DNA of 43,557 nt from an uncultured Pirellulaceae bacterium (GCA_938091115.1 CALKNI010000079.1:1-43557), one strand, 5' to 3'; numbered from the stretch's first letter, positions 19,083-28,340 are shown. Notes: generated from the sequence alone by a model not told the origin. A program made the numbers and translations.

Positions 19083-19226
19083 ATAAAAATTATCGGAGTT
19101 CTGATCTTATTCGTCGATAGCTTTACTACGCTTGCCACTGCTGATGAATGGGTTGATACAGGTAGAAAACACAAAACCGAAGCTGATTTCGTTGCCCTCA
19201 TTGGTGATCAATTGGTGTCGAAATAA
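19083..19226 (+). pseudogene. Truncated SHD1-like (SLA1-homology) exported protein, start codon lost
   Basis: A 47-codon frame beginning ATA AAA ATT rather than ATG. A GGAG ribosome-binding site sits at 19071-19074, eight bases before the ATA. The product would have a signal peptide (KIIGVLILFVDSFTTLATA) followed by DEWVDTGRKHKTEADFVALI, which resembles the first strands of planctomycete SHD1 domains (a W-T/V-D, KHKTEA, FV pattern). It then hits TAA at 19224, before the rest of the domain. Apparent loss of the start codon, early stop, and a terminator palindrome overlapping the stop all point to a decayed gene. Identification of the domain is from memory of the family and is moderate; ATA as a rare real start cannot be excluded. 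Confidence 0.45.
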
Positions 19227-19262
19227 ACCTTGCCGTTTGAAATCAAACGGCAAGGTTTATTT
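19221..19262. terminator. 42-bp perfect palindrome, bidirectional terminator
   Basis: AAATAAACCTTGCCGTTTGA is followed after a two-base AA centre by its exact reverse complement, giving a 20-bp perfect stem. It lies between genes converging from both sides (stop at 18874 on plus, stop at 19302 on minus). The outer arms are A/T-rich, giving a T-rich 3' end on either strand, so it fits a Rho-independent terminator working both ways. No second copy was noticed in the window. Confidence 0.8.
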
Positions 19263-19301
19263 GGCGTGGCTTTTCAAAACGCGGTGCTTCCACTTACTTA
19301 T

Positions 19302-20963
19302 TTACATAGCAAAATAGACGTAAATCCCAACCACTAACGTGATCAACGCTGCTCCCACGTAAGGCGCCGGCTTCCAGGGTGTCAAATCAACAAGTCCCGC
19401 ATCTACTTGAATGTAGGGTTCAGCTCGCTTCATTCCGATACGACTCAACACGAGTTGCTGGACAATCAACAAGGCAAAAACTCCACCCATGTAATGAAAA
19501 GGAGAACCAAAATAATCCTTTAACCATCCGGTGGTTCCCGCCTCAGCAACTTCTCCTGTGAAGAACGTTCCAATGACCATGAGCCCCAACCCGGTCATTA
19601 AAGTAATCAGAGCTGATTTTTCGTCGGCATAGCGATTAAACATTCCAATCATGATGATCGCGAGTAGAGGAATAAAATAAACACCATTGAGAGTTTGAAA
19701 AAATCCAAAAACACTATCGCGGCCGTAAAAAATATTCGGAGCCGCGATTACAGCAAATACGGCTACTACAAAACTACAGACTTGTCCTGAACGAACCACT
19801 GTTTTTGTTGATGCCTGAGGATTCAGATACTGCTTGTAAACATCCAGGGAAAACAAAGTCGCTGCAGAGTTAAGCACCGAATTAAAGGTCGACAAGATTG
19901 AACCCACCACCACAGCGGCAAAGAAGCCTAGTAACCAATCGGGGAGTACACGCGTAACCAATGCTCCGTAAGCTCGATCAGCTTTCCAGTCTCCGTTTTC
20001 ATTCGTTCCGACCGCATTCATCATCTCGGTATCCTGGGCGGAAATCACCAAATAAGCGGCAATGATCCCAGGTAAAACAAGCACGAGAGGTGCCAGAATC
20101 TTGAAAAACGCAGCCAACAGAACACCTTTTTGGCCTTCAGCTAAATTTTTTGCGCCGAACGTCCGTTGGATTATTTGCTGGTTGGTACACCAATAGAAAA
20201 AATTCAACAACAGCACGCCGGTGAACAAAGTTGGCCAATGTGTGCCTTCATCTGATTTCCCGAGAGATTGAAAGGCGTCCGCGTCAGCAGCCTTGATTTT
20301 TTCATAGGCACCCACCAATCCACCTTCATCGCCGGCAACCACCTGAATAGAAAAATAGGTGATCATCAAACCGCCAACCAACAATCCTGCTCCATTCAAA
20401 GTATCCGAGACTGCAATCGCGCGCATTCCACCCCAAATTGCATAGCCTCCTCCAAGCACTGCGATAAAAATGATGACGGCCCAGATCGTTTGCAACTCAG
20501 TCAAATTAAACATCGCTTCCAAGCCCAACATGCCATTAAGGCCCTTCGCACCGAGATACAAAACAAAGGGTAATAAAATCAACATGTAGGCAACGATAAA
20601 AATACCCGCCGTGATCGCCCTAACAGACGACCCATAACGTTCCTCGAGAAACTGAGGAATGGTTGCAATTCCCGACTTGAGATACCTCGGGAGGAATACC
20701 AACGCAAGCACCACTAACGACATACCGGCTACGACTTCCCAGCACATGACCGAGAGCCCTTCATTGAATGAACCGGCATTCAGCCCAATCAGTTGTTCTG
20801 TCGATAAATTAGTCAACAATAATGAACCGGCAATAAAAATCCCGGTAAGACTCCGGCCGGCCAAAAAATATCCTTCATCGGTATCCAGATTGGTGCCGCG
20901 GGTTATCCACCAAGTCAAAACAATGACGAGCGTCGTAAAAAAGAGGAAAGTAATAATGGTCAT
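19302..20963 (-). CDS. Sodium:solute symporter (SSS family), sugar-type
   Basis: Inner-membrane Na+-coupled transporter of the SSS/SGLT family. Its 553 residues hold about 14 hydrophobic segments. Family text includes DEGYFLAGRSLTGIFIAGSLLLTNLS (sodium-site region near the first helices), EQLIGLNAGSFNEGL, LPRYLKSGIATIPQFLEERYG, the YAIWGGMRAIAVSD segment and FYWCTNQQIIQRTFGAKNLAEGQKG. The latter pattern is typical of SGLT-like sugar transporters. The ATG is directly followed by the first membrane segment. The nearby sugar isomerase-like gene on the same strand and the many glycan enzymes suggest uptake of a sugar released outside the cell; the substrate is not readable. A bidirectional terminator lies just past its 3' end. 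Confidence 0.93.
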   Translation of the reverse strand: MTIITFLFFTTLVIVLTWWITRGTNLDTDEGYFLAGRSLTGIFIAGSLLLTNLSTEQLIGLNAGSFNEGLSVMCWEVVAGMSLVVLALVFLPRYLKSGIATIPQFLEERYGSSVRAITAGIFIVAYMLILLPFVLYLGAKGLNGMLGLEAMFNLTELQTIWAVIIFIAVLGGGYAIWGGMRAIAVSDTLNGAGLLVGGLMITYFSIQVVAGDEGGLVGAYEKIKAADADAFQSLGKSDEGTHWPTLFTGVLLLNFFYWCTNQQIIQRTFGAKNLAEGQKGVLLAAFFKILAPLVLVLPGIIAAYLVISAQDTEMMNAVGTNENGDWKADRAYGALVTRVLPDWLLGFFAAVVVGSILSTFNSVLNSAATLFSLDVYKQYLNPQASTKTVVRSGQVCSFVVAVFAVIAAPNIFYGRDSVFGFFQTLNGVYFIPLLAIIMIGMFNRYADEKSALITLMTGLGLMVIGTFFTGEVAEAGTTGWLKDYFGSPFHYMGGVFALLIVQQLVLSRIGMKRAEPYIQVDAGLVDLTPWKPAPYVGAALITLVVGIYVYFAM

Positions 20964-21114
20964 AGCTCAAACCGTCGCCAGAAGGAGGGAATTTGAAAAT
21001 CAGCGTCGGCAATCATAACACAGATCACCCACCTCGTTCACCCTTTGAACCGATGTCTAAAATTGCTAAATCGCACTATCTAAATATGAGTAATCGACGA
21101 ACCGCGTATTTAGG

Positions 21115-22026
21115 CTAACTCAATTCCCGCATTACTTTTTGAATCAATTTTTTAGTTGCATTAATTCCCTGCACTGGGTCAACTCCATGCCCCTCAAATT
21201 CGATTCCTATGTACCCTCGAAATCCGGCAGCCTTGGCAATTTTTAGCATTTTTCGGTAGTCAACATTTTCTTCATCACCGTTGTCATCAAATGACTTTGA
21301 TTTAGCGCAGAGAATCTTTGCCCAAGGCATCATCTCCTTGACTCCCCGATACGGGTCGTATTCCTTGAAATTTTGAAAGTCAGGCAAAGTGCCACAATTT
21401 GCCAAATCCACTTTTCCCATCACATCCGCGAGCCAAGCTCCATTTCCAGAATGGTTCCCATGGTTTTCAACAAGAATTCCCATTTCATATTCATCTGCGA
21501 CCTTGCAAAGAGATCGTAGTCCCGCAACTGCAAATCCTTTTTGCTGTTCTGCATCACCCTTATGTCGGGTATCAACCCGTATATATTTTCCACCAAGCAC
21601 TCTGGTAGCCTCCAGCCACGGGCGATAACCCTCAATCGCTAATTTTCGAATTTTCTCATCCGGTGAATCAACCGCATTTTTGCTCCGGCACAACATCATC
21701 GTATTGACCGCGCCCAAATCATCACAGCGTTTTCTGAGCTGTTTAAAAAACGCAATATCATTCAGTTTATCCTCGATGTGTCCATTAAAATATTCCAACG
21801 CCTTGATTCCTGTTCCTGCGACGACTGTCTTAGGAAACTCAAGAATATTCATCTCACCAGAACGAAGTTGCCGGTTAAAGGAATACTGCTGTACCGCCAG
21901 CGTCAACCAATCAGCCTCGAACATGTTCGGGAAGTTCTCAAACTTGCACTGCGCTGGCGCTCGCGACGAAGCGAGCCATGCAAATCCTGTAGCCACGCCC
22001 AACTTTAAAATTTTTCGACGATCCAT
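21115..22026 (-). CDS. Sugar isomerase/epimerase-like TIM barrel, exported
   Basis: Member of the AP-endonuclease-2/xylose-isomerase-like TIM-barrel superfamily (303 residues). An N-terminal MDRRKILKLG followed by a hydrophobic stretch to PAQC looks like a twin-arginine leader, so the enzyme probably acts outside the cytoplasm. Barrel motifs include the metal-ligand segments GILVENHGNHSG, NCGTLPDFQNF, ILCAKSKSF and GYIGIEFEG. Relatives isomerise or epimerise sugars or act on oxidised sugars; nothing in the sequence fixes the substrate. It lies 151 bases upstream of the symporter on the same strand, consistent with processing a sugar near its transporter. Confidence 0.85.
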   Translation of the reverse strand: MDRRKILKLGVATGFAWLASSRAPAQCKFENFPNMFEADWLTLAVQQYSFNRQLRSGEMNILEFPKTVVAGTGIKALEYFNGHIEDKLNDIAFFKQLRKRCDDLGAVNTMMLCRSKNAVDSPDEKIRKLAIEGYRPWLEATRVLGGKYIRVDTRHKGDAEQQKGFAVAGLRSLCKVADEYEMGILVENHGNHSGNGAWLADVMGKVDLANCGTLPDFQNFKEYDPYRGVKEMMPWAKILCAKSKSFDDNGDEENVDYRKMLKIAKAAGFRGYIGIEFEGHGVDPVQGINATKKLIQKVMRELS

Positions 22027-22168
22027 TTTACTCTCTGTATTAGGATGAATTTTTTGAAAATAGTTTTATGATTTTTCAGCCAATGCGGCATCCATTCTCG
22101 ATGACTGCAAATTGATTTTTTATCTTTATTGCGGATTTCCAAACCCACTTGTGCAGAAAAAGTATCTC

Positions 22169-23293
22169 TCAACGGTTTAATGCCTTACTGAGATAGCCCC
22201 ATAACCTGTTGTCAAACCCGGCCTCGGGCTGGTCACCCATTCGAACCACTACTAATTGAAGGCTCGGCACAACATATAATTTTCGACCCAAAGCACCGAG
22301 TCCTGCCACCATCTCATCCGGAGCGTTAGAATTCAGTGGACTTTCACGAAGTCGCCCTGCGCGAAAAATATGTGTTCGTCCATTCAGCCACCACAAATAG
22401 CCGTAGGCTGGATTCAGCTGCTGTGATGATTGGAGCATCTCCTGCATGTATTGTTTATTCTGCACCACAGTTCGCCCCGCCCAATCACCATTGGTAGAAA
22501 CCAACAGCCCTAGTCTCGCCAAATCCCGTGCCGAAGCTACCCAGCCGTAGCGATTCGTTTTTGGGTCAGCTTTTGCAAACCGCCGAACTTTCCAAGTCGA
22601 GTTTTCCATCTGTAACGGCGACAGCCACTCTTCAGTAAGCGAGTTTCGATCGAGTCCGGAAGCTACTTCAAGCACATTCATAATTCGTGAATAAGCGTTG
22701 GTGTTATACTTCCACCGCAGCTCCGGCTTGGATTGAAATTTCAATTGGTCGTTTAAACCTGACGACATCGAAATTAAATGCTTTAACGTAACACCCGACT
22801 CTTTTGCTGCAGATGCATTCGACCAGCCTTCACCCAGATATCTTGTGACTGGGTCGTCCAGCTTCACAAGGTTTTTATCCAATCCAATTCCCAACAGTAT
22901 CGCAGCCAAGCTCTTCTGCACGGAAGCGACATCCTCTAATGCATGGCCTTGATCATCTTTTCCATAGACCATTGACTGATATCTTCGAGAACCGGCAACA
23001 TCCCAGTACTGCTCCACCACGATTCGCCCACGCCATAAAACGACGAATGCTGATGATTTCTGCTCACCCGCATATCGCAACATATTTTTCAATGCAACTT
23101 CATCCCATTTGGCTTCGGCTGGTGTCGATCGCTTCCAATCCAAATCACTTTTGGGAAAAAATAAATTGGAGCCGTCCGTCTGAACTTCCTTGTTCAATTC
23201 TTGAGCAACAACACACCAATTGATTGAGGCAAGAGAAATCATGGCGAAAAAATAAATTCGCAGATTGCAACCGTTATTTCTTAAATTTAACAC
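22169..23293 (-). CDS. Serine hydrolase of the beta-lactamase / penicillin-binding-protein family
   Basis: Predicted exported serine hydrolase (class C beta-lactamase/esterase family). The frame opens with GTG at 23293, which supplies a full signal peptide (LRIYFFAMISLASINWCVVAQ); an ATG at 23242 would leave only a very short one. The catalytic SxxK is SVQK at 124-127, the second motif is in WKYNTNAYSRIMNVLE, and the C-terminal part GLGALGRKLYVVPSLQLVVVRMG matches the family's last strands. Such planctomycete proteins are usually of unknown substrate (esterase, transacylase or peptidase). It may be co-transcribed with the isomerase-like gene 142 bases downstream. It is divergent from the phosphatase gene at 23542. 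Confidence 0.88.
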   Translation of the reverse strand: MLNLRNNGCNLRIYFFAMISLASINWCVVAQELNKEVQTDGSNLFFPKSDLDWKRSTPAEAKWDEVALKNMLRYAGEQKSSAFVVLWRGRIVVEQYWDVAGSRRYQSMVYGKDDQGHALEDVASVQKSLAAILLGIGLDKNLVKLDDPVTRYLGEGWSNASAAKESGVTLKHLISMSSGLNDQLKFQSKPELRWKYNTNAYSRIMNVLEVASGLDRNSLTEEWLSPLQMENSTWKVRRFAKADPKTNRYGWVASARDLARLGLLVSTNGDWAGRTVVQNKQYMQEMLQSSQQLNPAYGYLWWLNGRTHIFRAGRLRESPLNSNAPDEMVAGLGALGRKLYVVPSLQLVVVRMGDQPEAGFDNRLWGYLSKALNR

Positions 23294-23541
23294 TACACCA
23301 ACTCAATCACTTTCGTTTTTTTACTGCCCCATTCTTTGGCGGTACTCTTGATGCGATCCATCTTAATTGCCTGCAATACTACTTCTCAACCAATCTCGAT
23401 TGTTTTTATGTAATCTGCCGCTCCCTTTTTGTTTTAATTTCAGCACCTTAACGCAAACTACTACCAATTATTCCATTGCATTCACTGTGAGAAAATGGAA
23501 AATAAAGCGATTCCAATAAATCCATACTCGCCGAGCCAATA

Positions 23542-25185
23542 ATGCACTCCAAGTTACTGCTATTCTTTTTTTGCTTTGGCTTCGTCACCCCAGGATTTAG
23601 TCAGGTCTTGCCCGACTATGATCTCGCCGGGGCAAGCAAACCACAACCGGATCTCTCATTTCGTAAAGAAAATCAATACAAGCGAGTCCATCAGTCGTCT
23701 TTACGATTCATTCTTCGCGACCAACTCGATAAGACACAGACATTCCTGGAAAAATACCTAGCCGAACACCCGAGCGACGCCGAGACATTGTATATGCTTG
23801 GAATCCTTCACGGCCAAAGGAATGATTTAGCCAAGTCCGAAGATTATATGAAGCGAGCGATTACTGCCGGCCTTCCCGAGGGAAGGCTCATCGCAGGGCC
23901 ACGTGAAATGCTAAAGCCTTTGAAGAATTCTGAACTCATGAAAACTCTGACGGCTCAATACGTCCACGAACCAGTTCATGGTCCGCTAGTTGGAAACGTT
24001 ACCGACTCCACCGCTTCATTTTGGGTTCGTACGGTTAAAGTTTCGAAAGTAAACGTTCAAATTACCGACTCGGCCTCAGGTAAAAAAGTTGGTCTCAGCG
24101 ACGATGTTCAATCTCGTTCGAGCGAAGATTTTACAGCTGTTGTGAACGCGTCCTCTTTGGAGCCCAATCACGAGTATCAGTATTCGATTCTAATTGACGG
24201 GCAACCCAGCGAGAAAAAATATTCATTTCGAACGTTACCGCGAAAAGCAGAAGCTTCGAAGTTTGTAATCGCTTTCGGAGGCGGCGCAGGTTATGTGCCT
24301 GAGAACGAGCGAATGTGGAACACAATTGGCGAATTCGATCCTCAAGCAATCCTCTTGCTTGGCGACAATGTTTATATCGATGACCCAGAGTCGGTCATCA
24401 TGCAACAATACACTTACCAACGCCGACAGTCGCGCCCCGAATGGAGAAAACTAACCGCCAGATCACCTGTTTTTACGATCTGGGATGACCATGATTTCAG
24501 TACCAATGACAGCTGGGGAGGAGCGGACATCGATGCTCCTTTTTGGAAAAAGGACTGGGTGTTTCCAATCTTTCGCCAGAACTGGGCAAACCCCGGATAC
24601 GGCGGAGGGGATCAACAGCCTGGGTGCTGGTACTCGTTTTCCATCGCGGACGTCGATTTTATTATGCTTGATTGTCGCTATTACCGGACCTCTCCAAAAA
24701 TCAAGCCGCGTTCCATGCTCGGTGATGTTCAAAAGAAGTGGCTAAAGAGACAGCTTCTGAAATCTACCGGAACTTTTAAAGTCATCTGTTCTTCAGTCCC
24801 ATTTGATTTTCGAACCAAAGGAGACAGCAAAGATACGTGGAATGGATACAAAAAGGAGCACGAAGAATTGCTTAGCTTTATTGAATCCAACGAGATTGAA
24901 GGGGTCGTATTAGTATCTGCTGACCGGCATCGGTCCGATGCATGGAAGATTGAAAGACCAAATGGTTACGACCTCTATGAATTCAATTCATCTCGACTTA
25001 CCAATCAACACATCCATCCACGAATGGAAAAGGCAGGGGCGATTTTCAGCTACAACAATCCGCAGTCATTTGGATTGGTGACCTTTGACACGACACTGGA
25101 TGACCCGCAAGTAACCTACGAAATCGTAAACATTGATGGAGAAAAACCGCATTCGCTCACGGTAAAGCGAAGTGAATTAAAGTAA
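23542..25185 (+). CDS. PhoD-like alkaline phosphatase with N-terminal TPR
   Basis: Predicted exported phosphodiesterase/phosphatase of the PhoD family (547 residues). A signal peptide ends near GFSQ. About residues 50-120 form a TPR-like helical repeat (FLEKYLAEHPSDAETLYMLGILHGQRNDLAKSEDYMKRA). A fibronectin-like N-terminal PhoD domain follows (GPLVGNVTDSTASFWVRT). The metallophosphatase core shows AFGGGAGYVPENERMW (canonical PhoD has GSC near this point; a Cys is absent here), LLLGDNVYIDD, FTIWDDHDFSTNDSWG and VLVSADRHRSD. It may release phosphate from nucleic acids, lipids or other esters. Its stop is two bases from the stop of the opposite-strand gene. The PhoD call is firm; the TPR assignment is good. 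Confidence 0.9.
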   Translation: MHSKLLLFFFCFGFVTPGFSQVLPDYDLAGASKPQPDLSFRKENQYKRVHQSSLRFILRDQLDKTQTFLEKYLAEHPSDAETLYMLGILHGQRNDLAKSEDYMKRAITAGLPEGRLIAGPREMLKPLKNSELMKTLTAQYVHEPVHGPLVGNVTDSTASFWVRTVKVSKVNVQITDSASGKKVGLSDDVQSRSSEDFTAVVNASSLEPNHEYQYSILIDGQPSEKKYSFRTLPRKAEASKFVIAFGGGAGYVPENERMWNTIGEFDPQAILLLGDNVYIDDPESVIMQQYTYQRRQSRPEWRKLTARSPVFTIWDDHDFSTNDSWGGADIDAPFWKKDWVFPIFRQNWANPGYGGGDQQPGCWYSFSIADVDFIMLDCRYYRTSPKIKPRSMLGDVQKKWLKRQLLKSTGTFKVICSSVPFDFRTKGDSKDTWNGYKKEHEELLSFIESNEIEGVVLVSADRHRSDAWKIERPNGYDLYEFNSSRLTNQHIHPRMEKAGAIFSYNNPQSFGLVTFDTTLDDPQVTYEIVNIDGEKPHSLTVKRSELK

Positions 25186-25187
25186 TC

Positions 25188-26735
25188 TCAGCGACGCCTC
25201 ACATAATTGACCGCGTCGAGAATCACTTTCCCGTAATTCTTAGTTGACTCAAAATGCGGACTAATTGCCAACACATGGCCTTTCCCAAACTGGGACTTCA
25301 CCACCGCGGGCGTGTTAACCATCGTATTTTTTTGAGCTTCATAAATTCCATTTTCAGTTCGAAAATTCGCGAGTGTCAAAAACTCTGGAAGATCTGGCCG
25401 ATCGCCTCGAGAGAGAATTGGCCCATTCTGGTAACGAATGGAATGAGTTCCCGAAATACCTAGAATTGACTTACCGAGCTCATTCACCTCCACTTCAACA
25501 TTCGTCGCTTTTCCGCGGTACCACATCGATTTTGAGCCAATCTCGGGAACGTCCACCATCACATTAAACACCTTCGCATTCATCAGATTCAATGACCATT
25601 GATAATGAGATGAACAAAGATAGGCCCCGGCGCAGATCCCAATAACTCCACCCCCGGACTTAACATAGTTACGGATCACCTTCCGCCCCTCCGGACCAAT
25701 TGCCTTTCCCTGTGCGCTGCCTGAACCACCCGGAAAAATGAGCACATCTAGTTGTGACAAAACTTCCAATTTGACATCGTCCGGGCCAAAGACGGTCGCG
25801 ACTAAATTATCGGCTGGGTCTAACACCCGCATCACCTTTGATTCGCTCGCCCCGGCATCATCAAACACACCCACACGAAGATGTGCTGAACCTGATTGTG
25901 GCATCAAGCAATCGACTTGAGAATTTTGCAGCATTCCCAATTCCTGCAAAGCGGTCGATACCATGATTCGATGCTGACGGGCCCGCTTGGAAATCGGTTG
26001 ATTCTTGAACGTCGTTTCCAAAATAAAACTATTGGCTCCAAGCTTTTCCCGTCCCGCCCTCGCAAGGCTGCCGGCTACCGGTCCTGACCGATCTAATAAA
26101 TCAAACTGAAGCTCTTCGGGGATTTTCGAATTCACCGCCATCTGTAACTTAGTTGCAAATTTTGTTTGATCAGGAAATGCAATCACACTTGAGCCAACCG
26201 ATTTAGGATTGACGCGATGGAAGTCAAACCCTTCGTGTAAATCAAAAATCCACTCGGGACGCTCAGATTCAATAAATTTCCAAACTGCTCGGCAGTGATC
26301 CGTTCGTGGATTTGGTTGTTCGAGAGTTCCAAAATTTCGATTCAGATCCCGCGCTTCTCGGTCGTTCCGATGATCCGGCGACCAACGCATATTCGCTTCC
26401 ACTCCCAAACGATTCACTTTGGGAATCACGATTAATTTACCGCGGTTAATTGGCCAATGACGAACCTGATCCGCTGCTCGGAAGCCCGCCGGTTCGTTCC
26501 CGTGAATGCCGCCGACAATCAACACTGTGGGGCCAGGGATTCCCGTTTCGATAACGTGCCATCGAGTCTCCCAAGTGGTTCCCGCCCCAAGTTCGCCTTC
26601 GCGTAATTTTTTTTTTGTTTGGCCAAACGCTGTAGGAATACAGACCACACATAACAACAACCAAATCAAAAGCCCATAAATTTTAAGATGGATACCGCCA
26701 AACAAAAAACGACCGAACTGAGGAACGAGAATCAT
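25188..26735 (-). CDS. M14-like metallocarboxypeptidase/deacylase fused to BPL_N amidotransferase-like domain
   Basis: Two-domain predicted exported protein (515 residues; hydrophobic leader about 18-38). Residues about 55-270 resemble the M14/AstE (succinylglutamate desuccinylase-like) zinc hydrolases. Candidate ligands are His78 and Glu81 in GGIHGNEPAG and His167 in IFDLHEGFDF; RDLNRNFG is the substrate-binding Asn-Arg segment; Glu240 in FILETTF is the candidate general base. Residues about 286-510 resemble the class-I amidotransferase-like domain of biotin protein ligase N-termini (BPL_N): LRVGVFDDAGASESKV, DVLIFPGGSGSAQGK and the nucleophile elbow GICAGAYL with Cys368. Fusion of these two domains is uncommon in my knowledge. 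It is preceded by a sulfatase gene on the same strand (60-base gap), so they may form an operon. Substrate unknown. Confidence 0.82.
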   Translation of the reverse strand: MILVPQFGRFLFGGIHLKIYGLLIWLLLCVVCIPTAFGQTKKKLREGELGAGTTWETRWHVIETGIPGPTVLIVGGIHGNEPAGFRAADQVRHWPINRGKLIVIPKVNRLGVEANMRWSPDHRNDREARDLNRNFGTLEQPNPRTDHCRAVWKFIESERPEWIFDLHEGFDFHRVNPKSVGSSVIAFPDQTKFATKLQMAVNSKIPEELQFDLLDRSGPVAGSLARAGREKLGANSFILETTFKNQPISKRARQHRIMVSTALQELGMLQNSQVDCLMPQSGSAHLRVGVFDDAGASESKVMRVLDPADNLVATVFGPDDVKLEVLSQLDVLIFPGGSGSAQGKAIGPEGRKVIRNYVKSGGGVIGICAGAYLCSSHYQWSLNLMNAKVFNVMVDVPEIGSKSMWYRGKATNVEVEVNELGKSILGISGTHSIRYQNGPILSRGDRPDLPEFLTLANFRTENGIYEAQKNTMVNTPAVVKSQFGKGHVLAISPHFESTKNYGKVILDAVNYVRRR

Positions 26736-26795
26736 ACCGATATTTCCATTTAGGTTTTCTAAAATTGCGCTAAATTGAACGTCGATTCGAGAAGT

Positions 26796-28340
26796 TTACT
26801 TTTTGTATTGCTCTGGCTTAATCCAATTCAAGTCTTTCCAATAACCTGTATCGTTGGATTGCCGCAAACCAGGTGTGGATCGACCCTGACAAACAATTTC
26901 TGTAATTTTATTTTCGAGGCGCTGCGCGATCGCGGGATTCTCTAACAGGACATCATTCTGCTCACCTGGATCTAATGCCAACTGATAAAGCTCCCGTTTT
27001 CTTTTTCGATGTGGCAAGATTAATTTCCAATCACCTTCGGTGATCGCAAAACGTCCTGACGCAGAATGATTGATCAAAGGCACACGTTGATGAACTTTTT
27101 CTGGCTGAGTCAAAAGGGATGCAAAGCTTTGGCTATCCTCTGCTGCATTGGCAGGTAATTCAGCTCCAATTAATTCCGCGATGGTCGCTAAAATATCGAC
27201 CTGCCCAACCAGTTCATTCGCAGTTCGACCCGGATTCTTGATTCCATCGGGCCAGCATATAAAAAACGGCACGCGATGCCCGCCTTCGTAAATATCTCTT
27301 TTGCCACCACGATAATTGCCATTACTTTGGTGGTTGAACTCAGTAACACGATTCTTCCAAGAATTCTCCGGGCCGTTATCACTTGTAAAAATTACCATCG
27401 TATTTTGATCGAGGCCCGATGTTTTTAAAAATGACAAAATTCGACCTACATGGTGGTCGGTTTCAATCACAAACTCACCATAACCTCCGCACTCCCCTTG
27501 CCCCCAAAATTTCGGCAATGGACAGACAGGATAATGGGGCGAGGTAAACGGGAGGTAAAGGAAGAATGGCTTACCTGATGCTAAACTCGCTTGTTTTGAC
27601 TCCATCCAGCTAATGGCAACGTCTGTAAATCGCGTTAAACATTGGTTATCAATGAAATCTGGGGCAACCTCCATCCCCAATTTTCCCAGTGCGGTTTGCG
27701 TTTCCCGTGGAGTGGCTTGATAAGGCGGTTCAATCCGATAATCCATATGACGTTTGTTCGGTTTTTTAGCCGTATAAACTGTCGGTGGAACTTTAGCATA
27801 CCGACCTTCAAACCAAGCCAAGACTCCGTAATTTAAAGACGCTGGAATCCCGAAGAAGTAATTAAAACCCTTGTCGAGAGGCATGTCTTGAACCGGCTTG
27901 CTCCAGTCTCGAGCTAGCGCAGTTCCAGGAAAATTCATACCCAAATGCCACTTACCCACCATTGCCGTGTCGTAGCCCTGGTCGCGAAGCATCGAAGCAA
28001 GTGTCATCCTGCCATCGGCTATCAAACAATCGCCTTCCGCCTGCATCACACCAGTCTTTTTCGACGTCCGCCAGCAATACCTACCCGTTAGAAGACCATA
28101 GCGGGACGGCGTACAAACCGTATCGCTTGAATGGCCGTTGGTAAACGCGATGCCCTCGCGCGCCAATTTATCCAAATTCGGTGTCAAAAATTTTGAATCT
28201 GAATTCAAACAACTGGCATCACCATACCCTTGATCATCTGTATAGATGACGATGATATTTGGATTTTCCCCAAACAAGCAGTCGGGCAATAGAACCAGCA
28301 TGAATGCGGCTATTAATACCCAGAGATCTGTTTTTATCAT
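26796..28340 (-). CDS. Sulfatase, arylsulfatase A type
   Basis: Predicted secreted sulfatase. ATG 28340 is chosen over an upstream start at 28382 because it leads directly into the signal peptide MIKTDLWVLIAAFMLVLLPDCLFG. Motifs in order: IYTDDQGYGDASC, the formylglycine signature CTPSRYGLLTG (Cys76), VGKWHLGMN, TSPHYPVCPLP, FTSDNGPENSW, GGKRDIYEGGHRVPFFICWPDG and a C-terminal GDWKLILP strand. All core metal-binding residues appear intact. The GKRDIYEGG loop is typical of the planctomycete arylsulfatase A branch. It lies upstream of the M14/BPL_N gene with a 60-base gap. Confidence 0.92.
   Translation of the reverse strand: MIKTDLWVLIAAFMLVLLPDCLFGENPNIIVIYTDDQGYGDASCLNSDSKFLTPNLDKLAREGIAFTNGHSSDTVCTPSRYGLLTGRYCWRTSKKTGVMQAEGDCLIADGRMTLASMLRDQGYDTAMVGKWHLGMNFPGTALARDWSKPVQDMPLDKGFNYFFGIPASLNYGVLAWFEGRYAKVPPTVYTAKKPNKRHMDYRIEPPYQATPRETQTALGKLGMEVAPDFIDNQCLTRFTDVAISWMESKQASLASGKPFFLYLPFTSPHYPVCPLPKFWGQGECGGYGEFVIETDHHVGRILSFLKTSGLDQNTMVIFTSDNGPENSWKNRVTEFNHQSNGNYRGGKRDIYEGGHRVPFFICWPDGIKNPGRTANELVGQVDILATIAELIGAELPANAAEDSQSFASLLTQPEKVHQRVPLINHSASGRFAITEGDWKLILPHRKRKRELYQLALDPGEQNDVLLENPAIAQRLENKITEIVCQGRSTPGLRQSNDTGYWKDLNWIKPEQYKK

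Larger units (their letters stand above)
18875..19301. other. Degenerate intergenic stretch between converging genes
   Basis: This 427-base stretch has no intact gene but is not featureless. It begins with a 13-bp tandem repeat, then an open frame that can start at ATG 18936 (MPVWQNDPYPSYDETPVV, 38 codons, unrecognised). A dead SHD1-like mini-gene at 19083-19226 and a 42-bp perfect palindrome at 19221-19262 follow. The pattern suggests gene decay between two stable neighbours. Confidence 0.5.
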
